From: Aquila chrysaetos chrysaetos
Lineage: Eukaryota > Chordata > Aves > Accipitriformes > Accipitridae
Length of the DNA: 64,000 nucleotides
Reading direction: 5' to 3'
Assembly (NCBI RefSeq): GCF_900496995.4
Contig: NW_024470388.1
Coordinates: 124,001 to 188,000, forward strand
In this document: positions 33,890 through 44,236 of the stretch, in pieces
How positions within the stretch are numbered: position 1 is the stretch's first letter
Layout: every line of letters starts with the position of its first letter
The notes under the pieces: model-generated
What the model was told of the DNA's origin: nothing
What the model saw: only the letters and a program-made list of their open reading frames with translations
Database searches by the model: none
Program-made: the position numbers and the translations under genes

Positions 33890-34470
33890 TGTCCTGGTTT
33901 CAGCTGGGATAGAGTTAATTGTCTTCCTAGTAGCTGGTACGGTGCTATGTTTTGAGTTCAGTATGAGAAGAATGTTGATAACACTGATGTTTTCAGTTGT
34001 TGCTAAGTAATGTTTAGACTAAAGTCAAGGATTTTTCAGCTTCTCATGCCCAGCCAGCGAGAAAGCTGGAGGGGCACAAGAAGTTGGCACAGGACACAGC
34101 CAGGGCAGCTGACCCAAACTGGCCAACGGGGTATTCCATACCATGTGACGTCACATCTAGTATATAAACTGGGGGGAGTGGGGGTGGGGGGATCGCCGCT
34201 CGGGGACTAACTGGGCATCTGTCGGCAGGTGGTGAGCAATTGCACTGTGCATCATTTGTACATTCCAATCCTTTCATTATTACTGCTGTCATTTTATTAG
34301 TGTTATCATTATCATTATTAGTTTCTTCTTTTCTGTTCTATTAAACCGTTCTTATCTCAACCCACGAGTTTTACTTCTTTTCCTGATTTTCTCCCCCATC
34401 CCACTGGGTGGGGGGGAGTGAGTGAGCGGCTGCGTGGTGCTTAGTTGCTGGCTGGGGTTAAACCACGACA
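33890..34470 (+). mobile_element. Solo LTR, ERVL-like family (copy C)
   Basis: A 581-bp LTR in forward orientation, tgtcctgg...ccacgaca, flanked by a perfect target duplication gccac (33885-33889 and 34471-34475). It is on the same strand as the UBAP2 exons and upstream of the first one visible. It keeps a CRE-like site and a TATA box. Confidence 0.9.
34146..34168 (+). promoter_or_regulatory. CRE and TATA box in LTR copy C
   Basis: A perfect palindromic CRE (tgacgtca, 34146-34153) is followed seven bases later by tatataaa (34161-34168). Other copies here have lost one or both: A and E keep gacgtc with a mismatch, B has gacagc. Copy C is therefore the best candidate for an active LTR promoter, pointing into UBAP2. 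Activity is inferred only. Confidence 0.5.
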
Positions 34471-35049
34471 GCCACTTAGCTGTTATTGCCGCCCCTAGCA
34501 GAAATGCCAAGAAGGAAACACAAATGCTAGTTCACTGTATATGTCTGAATGCAAACCTGCCTCCACTGGTGATGTGAGCTGAAATGTAAAACACAGGGGT
34601 ATGTGAAATGAGTGAGTGGGAATGGTGCAATGTGTTGGACTTCTGCAACAAGATTTATCAGAGCTACTCTATGGAGGCCTAAATTATGTCTGCACAAGGT
34701 ATCTTTACACTGATGATATACCAACTGTCACGTTAATTACTTTCTACTGGTATATTTTTCAGTTAAACTATTGCCCAAACTGATGTAGTTACATTGGTAT
34801 ACCATTGTGTGTGTTCGGTAGATCAAATTTCCTGACACTTTAATTAAATTGGTACTTGATTCTGTGGAGGAGACTTTGCTGAAGTTTGACTACATGTTTT
34901 TGTCTTTTTAAGCAGAGCTGCAGCATAACTGGTTGTAATGGTAGTTTGACTTTACTTTTATCTGACCAAGATGGAATTTCTGCAGATGTCGCAGCAGTGA
35001 AGCGTGAGCATGTGTATGATTAAAATACCTTCCCCCCCCTCTTTTTCAG
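34471..35049. other. Intron-like sequence before first visible UBAP2 exon
   Basis: No exon was found. It ends in the acceptor ctttttcag of the exon at 35050. Confidence 0.5.
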
Positions 35050-35117
35050 CTTTCTGAAACAAAAGTCTTCACCGCTTCTTCTGTTCCAGCTGAGAATCAT
35101 GTGACTCCTGGGCAAAG
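35050..35117 (+). CDS. UBAP2: UBAP2 exon (LSETKVFTAS...)
   Basis: Acceptor ctttttcag, donor gtaagc at 35118. The frame LSETKVFTASSVPAENHVTPGQ is open and ends with two bases of a Ser codon completed by the next exon. Confidence 0.85.
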
Positions 35118-36920
35118 GTAAGCTCTTCTTCCATGGTTTCCCTATACTTTAAAAACCTTCTGCTTGGTGAATCAATGTTAGCTTGCACATATAAAATGTT
35201 GACTAAAATACAGGGCAGCCCTGGTCAGAGATTGGTCAAGCTAATTTCAAAATTGTGAAAGCCTTGCTTGCAAATCGTTGGTTTTGTGGGTTCCTGCGTT
35301 ACCTATTATTGACTACAGAAGCCGAGCCAAACTTACCAAATCCACGAACATAATACTGAGAAGACCCTGTCTTCTGCACAAAGACTGCTTACAGGCAGGA
35401 ACAAAAATAGCTGGGAAGAAAAGTTTGCTGCTGTTGAAAAGGAAGCACTGGCTTTGCTGTCCAGAAAATGCCTGCCCCTTGTAGATGCAGAAATTGTTCA
35501 GAACGTAGTGCTTTGACAAATATGTTAACAGAAAAGCTTGTGTTGGCAAGAAGGTGAATTTCCTGGTAAGCATCACAATTACTTGCCTTAACTGATGATA
35601 TAGAGTTCAGATAGAGAACCAAAAACATGGCAGTTGCTGCCTTCCTTTGCTTGCCTTTGTCTTCACCAAATGCCTGGCTGATGATGTTGTGGAATCAGTT
35701 GCCTCTGCATTAGCCTCAGGTCCCAGGAGAGCAGGTCAAAGTTGCGTGATGCAGACTTCGGTAGCTGGATAGCATGAGATCTGAAAACTAGATGGCCTAA
35801 TGGTCCCAAGCGTCCTGATACAGCTGTACTGCTGTACTGCAGACTGCAACAAAATTTTCCTTATAACGTGGATATGACCTGGAGGAGGCATGGTGTCAGT
35901 TGGTCTACAGTTTATATTCCATTCCTTTCCTTCTTAAAGGTGATATGTTCACATGTTCATTGTTCTAATGCAAATAAATTCTTCCAGTGGATGTCCCTCA
36001 AATTATGTTAGAAAATATTTTAGTTCATCAACTCAAAATTCTGGTGTTTTGGTTTGGGGTTTTTTTTTGGGGGGGGTGTTGGCTGTTTTGGTTTTGCTTG
36101 CCATAAGAAAGGTTTGGGCATTAAGAAATCTATGCTAATGAAAGTGCTGGAAGCAGCTCTTCAGCCTAAGCCTGCAGTATATTTAGGATAAACTTAAGTC
36201 AGAATTTTTCGAGTAGATTTCTTTTATTGTCTGAATGCTTTGCTTTTCCTTGGATAAACCTGTGCTAAACATGTGGTTAGGGGTTAGTAAGCCATGCTAA
36301 ATATAAGAAAATTCATGTTTCTCATCCCGCTCAGGTATGTGTGGTAGAGTAATTTTGGATATGTGCCTACTATCTGAGAAACTTAGCTTTTATTTCTGCT
36401 GCTCTTGTGACTTCCATGTCATCACACATTCACTCAATTGCTGCATGTGTGACTTTATTCTTTACTGTCCTCATACCCACCCTATACAGAGGTAGGACTT
36501 TGATCCCTTGCTCTTTTTAAAGGGATAGCGTGATATACAGAGAACGTGGACTATCAATATATAAATGGGCTTGCAGGCAGGATCCACTCAAACGTAATGT
36601 ATCTTTTATGACTTATCTCCAGTCACTTGGTTATATTAATCATATAGGTTATTTATGTGATACATGATGTTATAAATTTGATAATGTTTGAAAAGAGAGC
36701 AAAGATAATTTATATTCTAACTGTAGTGGAAGGTTTCAGCTAGCAGATTTTTACTTTCTGGCAAAAACCTCTATTCTACCTCTTTTTGTATGGCAGACAA
36801 GCAATATTTGAAAAGACTGTTAATCAGAAATAATTCTGTTGCTGGTACGGCAGCTTTCTTCAGTTTCAACGCAGCCTAATCATCATGTTTATTCCAGCCA
36901 AACTTTGCTTTTTTTTACAG

Positions 36921-37107
36921 CATTGATTTGGTAACACTGCTTCAAAAACCCGTGACTTCCACCCAAGAGACAGAAGGCAACTCATTTGAGGCTCCCCAGC
37001 AGACCTTTGGCCAAGCCCTAGTCTTCACAAATTCTCAACACAACACCCAGATGGCATCAGGAACTGGCAGCTCCAGTGCTGTAAACTCTTATTCTCCTCA
37101 AAGTCTG
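36921..37107 (+). CDS. UBAP2: UBAP2 exon (SIDLVTLLQKP...)
   Basis: Acceptor ttttttacag, donor gtaaaa at 37108. It encodes IDLVTLLQKPVTSTQE and ...GQALVFTNSQHN, one of the most recognisable parts of UBAP2/UBAP2L proteins. Open frame, 62 codons. Confidence 0.9.
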
Positions 37108-37820
37108 GTAAAATTATCTTATGCTTTCTAAATATTTTTCATGAGTAAATATTCCAGGTTAAACAACTTTTCCAGTACTGGTCATTTCATGAGATGTTTC
37201 AGTATTTGTAAAATTCAGGTTGCAAATGTTGAAAGAATGGAATTAAGAATTCCATTCCTTCCATTCACACACACACACAAAAAAAGGATTATTTTTTTTT
37301 CTGCTTTTGCTAAGTAGTTGTTTCTCGGTTTACATGAAGTATTTGTATTAATTTTTGAGTAGAGAGCAGATGCGTTTACTGCATGCTGGTTTAGGATGAA
37401 ATCACTTGTTTATAGTACCAGAAAACTATGTTGTGTTATTTCCAAGCACATATCTGACTGCTTTTTGTGGAAACCTGATTATTTCTGAGTCGATTGTGAG
37501 GGCTTGAAATTGGGCACTTGTATTTATTCTCTGAAAATCAGTTCAACTATTAGTAAATACATGCTATTTTGAGATGCATGGATTCAAGTAAATCAGTATT
37601 GTTGCAACAGTGGTGGAAGTTGTATCGGTGATAACCAGAGAGGATCTGGCCATATGCTACAACTGCTGAATTTTTATTGGTCATTTATTAGTAATCTAGG
37701 ATTGAAGAGGTTTTGGTTGCTGCCAAATAGCAACTGTAGGCATTGACCCTATGGTTATGTTCAAATTATTTATTAAATACTTCACTCCACTCCTTCCCCT
37801 CTTTTTTTGTCTTTTGGTAG

Positions 37821-38034
37821 TCTGCAGTTCTTTGTTCTGGCTTTGGAGAACTTGGATCCTCTAAATTGGCAAACTCTACTGGATCCCAAATCTTGGACCA
37901 ATTGAAATCTCCAGATTTGGGTCAGTTTACCTCTCAACAAAACAATAGTCGCTCTACCACCACTACCACAACTACCACATCATCCTGGGATCTAAAACCG
38001 CCTGTTACTCAGTCCTCAGTCCTTAGTCAGTTTG
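37821..38034 (+). CDS. UBAP2: UBAP2 exon (GFGELGSSK...SWDLKPP)
   Basis: Acceptor tttggtag, donor gtaagt at 38035. It contains SQILDQLKSPDLGQF, a Thr run (ACC/ACT repeat) and SWDLKPPVTQSSVLSQF. Open frame, ending one base into the next Asp codon. Confidence 0.88.
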
Positions 38035-39506
38035 GTAAGTGCTTTGACGTAGTTTTCTCTCTCTTTCTCTCTCTGTTAGCGTGTAAGATTTCTTAATGCC
38101 AATGACAGTTTAAAATGGCCTTAAACAAAAAGCTTTTTCTAAAAAATGTAATCCTAATAATATAATTGGTTACAACATTGTAAGTGTTACACTTACTTGC
38201 TGGCAATAGACATTATGAGTATATCACAAACTAAGTTTTGATCGGCTTAAGCCTATCCATAAATGTCGTTGCATCTTCAGAAGTTGTTGAGCCTTCATGT
38301 AATGACATCTTTGTTTTAATGTGCTTGAATATTTAAGTGGAACTTTGATGTGACTTTGTTTCTCAACAAATCCTGGAAAATACTTATTTTCATTGTGCCT
38401 ATGCTGCTTCTAGCTGAGTATAAGGTTGTACCATATTTTGTCTTTTTTTCCCCAATTTTTTTCTCTTCTAACCATTACATGAATTTTGAATGAGTGCTAT
38501 ATAATTTCTTCATAAGTGCATCGCATCTCAGTGTTCTTTCCCTAGTGTGAAGTCTACGTGTGCTGAGAATGATGCAGGTTACCCATTTTGTCTATTCATA
38601 ATTGTATGGATTTTTCATTTAATTGAGTAAAATTAGTAGAAACAGTGAAAATGACACAAACTTGTTTTTTGCAGTGTAGTTCCTAGCAGTATTCTCACTG
38701 TGAAGAGTGATAGCTCTTATATCTATCTTGTGTGTATGTGTATATGTTTCCAGATAGATAAGCAGTCAATTTGGTAGCCATTATAATCTTTGACACACAG
38801 CAATTCTGAAAAAAATGTTTACGTATGTTTTAAGTTGCTTTCTAATGCACTTTACCAACTGAATAAAAAAACTTCACATTGCAAATGCTGTGGATCTCTT
38901 ATGGTTGTTGACCAGTGCTCTGATCCACTGCCTGGCTTTCAGTGTCTGAAAAATATGAAAGGGGAAGACTTGGAAAAAAACCTGTCAGTGTTCCAGTGTC
39001 TCTTGACTTTCAGCCAGATTGAGATGGTGGATGACTTCCTATTTGTGTTGAAAATCTTCTCCTTTGTAGGGGCAGGAAATCCTAACTCATAATACCTCTA
39101 AATTGCAACTTCAGACCCCTTGGAAGTAATCACAATTTATCATCACAGTTAATTGCAGTGAAACTTGCAGTGTTTGATTAAAATAATCCGTAACAGTTTT
39201 TGAGGCCTAACGTGTGATAATACTATGTGACTGCATAGGTAGGTTTGGTTTCATATTTTTGAAGAAAGCTAAATAACGCTTGCCCACAGCTGTTTGTTTA
39301 AAGTAGAGAATATCAAATGTTGGCCTTATTATTGCAGTGGTAATGTTCAATGTGAAACTTGTGTGATGTCTGAAAGACTCGCACACTTTATAAAATCATA
39401 GCTGTCGAGCGTGTCAAGTCACCCAGATTCTTTCATAAAGAGTTAGAAGCATGAAGAGCAGTTTAATGCTTTAATTTTGATATTTCTTTTTCCCAACGCT
39501 GACCAG

Positions 39507-39778
39507 ACTTTAAATCCCAGCCTGAACCATCCCCAGTTCTGAGCCAGCTGACCCAGCGACAGCAACAACAAACACAGGCAGTCCCTGTTCCTCCTCCTGG
39601 GCTGGAGTCCTTCTCCCAGATAAAACTCCATGAGCCATCACCAGTAGACACCTCTACAGCTGTTAGCAAAATGTTACAGCTTCCCACTATATCTATGGAT
39701 AACCAGGCAGTGACTGCCCATCAAACCCAGCAGAAACAGATAAAACCACCAAAACGGAGGATAACTCCAGCATCTAAG
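39507..39778 (+). CDS. UBAP2: UBAP2 exon (DFKSQPEPSPVLSQL...)
   Basis: Acceptor gaccag, donor gtgggt at 39779. Encodes DFKSQPEPSPVLSQLTQR, a Gln run, VPPPGLESFSQ and a basic end KPPKRRITPASK. Open frame, 90 codons. Confidence 0.88.
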
Positions 39779-39836
39779 GTGGGTAATTGAGTGGTGGCTT
39801 GTCCTTAGTAAACATATAAACATACAAAAGCTTGTA

Positions 39837-41030
39837 TCAGAAATAGCGTGGCCAGCAGGACTAGGGAAGTGATCATCCCTTTGTACTCGGCACTGGTAAG
39901 GCTGCATCTCGAATACTGTGTTCAGTTTTGGGCCCCTCACTACAAGAAAGACATTGAGGTGCTGGAGCATGTCTGTCGCGGTTTAACCCCAGCCAGCAAC
40001 TAAGCACCACACAGCTGCTCGCTCACTTCCCCCCCACCCAGTGGGACGGGGGAGAGAATCAGGGAAAAAAAAGTAAAACTCGTGGGTTGAGATAAAGACA
40101 GTTTAATAGGACAGAAAGGAATAAAATAATAATAATAATAATAATAACAACAATAATAAAATGACAATAATAATAATAAAAGAATTGGAATATACAAAAC
40201 AAGTGATGCACAATACAATTGCTCACCACCCACCGACTGATGCCCAGTTAGTTCCCAAGCAGCGATCTGCCCCCCAGGCCAGCTCCCCCCAGTTTATATA
40301 CTGGACATGATGTCACATGGTATGGAATACCCCGTTAGCCAGTTTGGGTCAGCTGCCCTGGCTGTGTCCCCTCCCAACTTCTAGTGCCCCTCCAGCCTTC
40401 TTGCTGGCTGGGCATGAGAAGCTGAAAAATCCTTGACTCTAGTCTAAACGCTACTTAGCAGCAACTGAAAACATCAGTGTGTTATCAACATTCTTCTCAT
40501 ACTGAATCCAAGACATCCTATATCAGGTATTAGAAAGAAAATTAACTCTATCCCAGCTGAAACCAGGACAGTGTCCAAAGAAGAGCGGTGAAGCTGGTGA
40601 AGGGTCTAGAGCACAAGTCTTATGAGGAGCGGCTGAGGGAACTGGGGTTGTTTAGTCTGGAGAAAAGGAGGCTGAGGGGAGGCCTTATCGCTCTCTACAG
40701 CTACCTGAAAGGAGGTTGTAGCGAAGTGGGTGTCAGTGTCTTTTCCCAAGTTACAGGTGATAGGATGAGAGGAAACGGCCTCAAGTTGCGCCAGGGGAGG
40801 TTTAGACTGGATATTAGGAAAAATTTCTTCACTGAAAGGGTTGTCAAGCATTGGAACAGGCTGCCCAGGGAAGTGGTTGAGTCACCATCCCTGGAGGTAT
40901 TTAAAAGACGTGTAGACATGGTGCTTAGGGGCATGGTTTAGTGGTGGACTTGGTAGTCTTAGGTTTACAGTTGGATTCGATGATCTTAGGTCTTTTCCAA
41001 CCTAAATGATTCTATGATTCTATTCTATGT
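39837..41030 (+). mobile_element. CR1 LINE fragment with LTR inserted
   Basis: The 3' part of a CR1 retrotransposon lies in a UBAP2 intron. It starts in the RT region (gccagcaggactagggaag...tgttcagttttgggcc), is split by LTR copy D at 39974-40570, and continues with [19 protein letters not shown] to the end of RT. The 3' end carries cctaaatgattctatgattct, the terminal pattern of bird CR1 elements. The 5' end is truncated, as is usual. Best frame 40588-40941 has no intact protein. Confidence 0.92.
39974..40570 (-). mobile_element. Solo LTR, ERVL-like family (copy D, second subfamily)
   Basis: A 597-bp LTR in reverse orientation, tgtcgcggttta...accaggaca. The flanks atgtc (left) and gtgtc (right) form a 5-bp target duplication with one mismatch. 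It shares with the LTR at 60469 a set of diagnostic differences (tgtgttatcaac, tgactctagtc, tcccctcccaac, atcaggtattagaaag) that separate both from copies A, B, C and the LTR at 54107. It carries an extended ATA repeat. Confidence 0.88.
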
Positions 41031-41521
41031 ATAAGTTGCTAGGGAGAAGGAGAGCAAAGACCATGGTCTATTTCTTGTTTATAAAGCAGGAAATTCTAAG
41101 CTGGATAGTTTTTAGGTCCAAAATACAGTAATGTTTGTCTTTTCCAAGCACATATCTGATTGCTCTGTGTGGAAAATGACTGTTGCTGCGTGATTTTGGA
41201 TTGACTTAGTAACCCAAAGATGAAATGTTGGCTGGAAGGGGGATGGACACGGATGACACTTTGATAGTGTAGAATTAGTATGGCTTACTCTTTCAGCTCC
41301 AGATCAGGGCACCGAATCAATGAATTAATTCCAGGTTACAAGAATGTAGTTAATTTAGGTGATGTAAAGTGGGGGGGTAGTTTGCAGATCTAGTTAACAG
41401 CAAAGGCTGAGGCAGTAACTGAAGAAGCCTGTAGTTAAGGGAGGAGAGGGTGTCAGTTACTGATATCTTTAATACAGATACTGCATGCAAAGGAATTATG
41501 GCACTTTTTCCCTCCTTTAAG

Positions 41522-41700
41522 ATTCCTGCCTCTGCAGTTGAGATGCATGGATCAGCAGATGTGACAGGGTTAAATGTTCAGTTTGGAGCTCTGGAGTTTG
41601 GATCAGAGCCTGCACTCCCAGAGTTTGGATCACTTCAAGCAGTGAGAATACCAGCCAGGCGGACCAACAATAGCTTGTACTCAAAGTCTGGAAAGTACGT
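41522..41700 (+). CDS. UBAP2: UBAP2 exon (IPASAVEMHGS...), with a shifted stretch
   Basis: Acceptor cctttaag, strong donor gtgagt at 41701, phase 2. It reads IPASAVEMHGSADVTGLNVQ and FGALEFGSEP, typical of UBAP2. After EFGS the frame reads LQAVRIPARRTNN, whereas another frame of the same bases gives TSSSENTSQ, the expected type of sequence; the original frame returns at SLYSKS. This suggests two compensating indels. The frame stays open. Confidence 0.82.
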
Positions 41701-42027
41701 GTGAGTTCCCCTTGTGCATTCTTACATGTCTTCTTTAAGGGGTCAAGGTTTGTGCCAAAAACATCAAGGCACAGTTACCATGTAATGAATGGGGAGGGGG
41801 AAATATGATGACTTGTAAGGCTAAGTGTTTTCTGTGGGATGGCATCTTAAAGGAGAAATTTATTTTCTAATGACAATCAAAATCTCCCTGGATGGGTCGA
41901 TGTGAAGCTGAGATGACATGAATGTAAAATAACCTTATAATAAGCTACCCTTTATAGAATTGCTTTCCTCATGTTTAATTGTTTGAGGGTTTGTTCCTCA
42001 CAACCCGAATTTTTCTGCTTCTGATCC

Positions 42028-42097
42028 AGGAGAGATGACCCTTGTACCATATATGTGTGTCAGTAGATTGGCGCCAGATTACAGATCTGATGCTCCT
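42028..42097 (+). ncRNA. Possible box C/D snoRNA-like element in UBAP2 intron
   Basis: A C-box-like agatgac (42033-42039) and a D box ctga (42087-42090) are 48 bases apart and flanked by a perfect 5-bp terminal stem, aggag (42028-42032) with ctcct (42093-42097). Mammalian UBAP2 is known to host C/D snoRNAs, which makes the position attractive. The C box departs from RUGAUGA, so this may be a decayed copy or chance. Confidence 0.25.
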
Positions 42098-42799
42098 ATG
42101 GGATGAGAAAAGCAGCCAGGCTTTTCAGTATGCTGAAGTCTCTTACTGAAATGCTAAAATAGCCAATGATAAATGTCAACATACCAGTAACCCATTTTTT
42201 CTTCCTTATTCATTCAAAATTGGCTTCAGTAAAAAGCTTCCCTGAAGTTAAATTCAGAAATATTAGTAAAAATGAACTTTCACATTCATTTCTAGTTCTA
42301 TAAATTATTTAAGCTGTTTAGAAAGTAAACACTCCTGCATGTTTTAAAGTATTTTTTCCTCTTTGCATAGTTCATTCTGTTAGACTGCTACTATAATGTT
42401 AGAATTCTATTGTAAAAGAGACTGGGTGTTTCTCATCATATACCAGACTTTATGGATCTAGTTGTTTAAAAAAGAGAGATTATGATCATTAATTTATCCT
42501 TTGAGAAGGTGGAAATAACATGACTGAAAAGTGCTTGTGTGTAAACTCTTGTTTTGGTTGGGCTGGCAGGAGGAAGGTGAATGGTGCTTAGTGCAGCTGA
42601 TGGTTTTGAAGCAGCGATTACTGGGGACCAAAGCAAAATTATATATATTTTTTTTTATTATTAGATTTTCTAGTATAAATAATGTAGATTTGACTACATG
42701 TTAAGGTAGTTCTAGATAACTGTATAGGAGCTGATACTTTCATGAAGGTGTTTGAGATGTCGTTTACCAAGATGATAAATAATTTTTTACTTTTTCCAG

Positions 42800-43001
42800 T
42801 GATCCTTGAATACCTCTTTGCCAATATCCATACAGTACAGGAGTCCACCTACACACCTCTGCCATCACTCTTCCAGTCTGACCTGCTCATCCCAGAGCAC
42901 TAGCCAGTAACAACCTTCCTCCTATGACCGACTTCTGTGCATAGTAGGATAACGTACCAAAGCCTCATGGCTCCATCTGAATCAACCCCTGTGCAGTTAC
43001 G
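42800..43001 (+). pseudogene. UBAP2: UBAP2 exon with indels and in-frame stops
   Basis: Acceptor ctttttccag and donor gtgagt at 43002 are intact. With the incoming phase the frame reads one codon, Asp, Pro and then TGA (42807-42809). The start should read ...DPLNTSL, which appears only if one base is added, and similar one-base slips occur further on (the segments resembling SYDQTSVHSR and SESTPV are in other frames). The total length, 202 nt, still fits the phase of the next exon. This is the main evidence that this UBAP2 copy does not code for full-length protein. Confidence 0.8.
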
Positions 43002-44196
43002 GTGAGTGAATTTCAGAAATAAGACCTTGAAAAAAGGTGAAATATTCTTATCCATGTTAGACTTGTATTACCCTGCTATGTTAATATTTTAACCAAGCCA
43101 AGTGGTATTTTTGATTCCCAAGTTCACTCTGTGTATTGTTTTTTTCTTTTCCTATTGTGTAGCCATTTTTTGTATTTGGGATATAAGAGCCTCTGTTGTT
43201 GGGGTTTTGACATCTTAAATTGCTGGTTGATGACCGTTTTCTTCTTAGCAACACTTAACATTCTAGTTGAGTTTCCTTCCCTGAAGCTTAGCTTTTTAAA
43301 AAAGGAACTATCTCCGTGTGTAAATATTAGTCGTGGTATTTTGCCATAACCTGACAGTTTCTATCCAAAGGTATATTATTTATTAAATTTATATGGCACC
43401 TAGCAAATGGATCCCAAACTGTTGTGACCCCCTCCAGCATTACTCTTTGTTGATTTAAACAGCAGTGGGAATTAGTTTCATGTTTTATTTTAAAAAGCAT
43501 AGGGAGACGTCTAATCTAGGACAGAGAGGATCTCTCTTGGGAGATATTCAAAAGCACCTACTGTCTGTGTATGAAATGTAGGTTTGTTTTAAGAGAACTT
43601 AATTTATTAGATGTTTTAAGGAACTTGTGAGAGTTGTAAGTTTATTTACTTCTGGCCTTTGTTATGTAATGGCTCAGTCACACTTATCTTCTGCACTAGC
43701 TCATATGTACTGGTGAGGATCAAGCGTAGACTATCTACTTCTTTACTCCCGTGTTATCCAAAAAACAACTGGTGCTTTCTCAAGTCTTTATCTTTCAATG
43801 GAAAAAAATTGCCATCTCTGTGTAACTTGGATAGTTAAATTGAGAGTTTGCATTAGATCAAAAGCACAACCATTTCCTATATGTTAATGCAATTCATTCT
43901 TTCCTATTGGTGTGAACCTGAAGTTTATGTTATATACAGTACAATGGGAAGGTCTCCTGCTGATGGGTGTAGTATGGGCAGTACATGGGGTTCTGTATGT
44001 TCAGGGGACATTGCACTTGAGACAACTTTAGTATGTGGTTTTGTTAAAGGCAGTAAAAAGTTAATTTCCTGCCTTTTTTGGTCTTTCAGTTTAGAATGAA
44101 TATAGAATTTTGCATGAAGCATGTTCATGTGGTGATTCAGTCCTGAAAATTTAATATACCTCTAAGATGATTTATTCATTTCTCCTTTGTTTACAG

Positions 44197-44236
44197 AACG
44201 GGCACAGCGGTGTTAGAACACAGGCAACTCTTGACA
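44197..44236 (+). CDS. UBAP2: UBAP2 short exon (NGHSGVRTQATLD)
   Basis: Acceptor gtttacag, donor gtaagt at 44237. A 40-nt exon encoding NGHSGVRTQATLD and one base of the next Thr. Confidence 0.78.

Noticed and set aside
39837-41030. CR1 frame 40588-40941 as a host gene
   Set aside because: It is the C-terminal part of a CR1 reverse transcriptase ending in the usual CR1 3' repeat.
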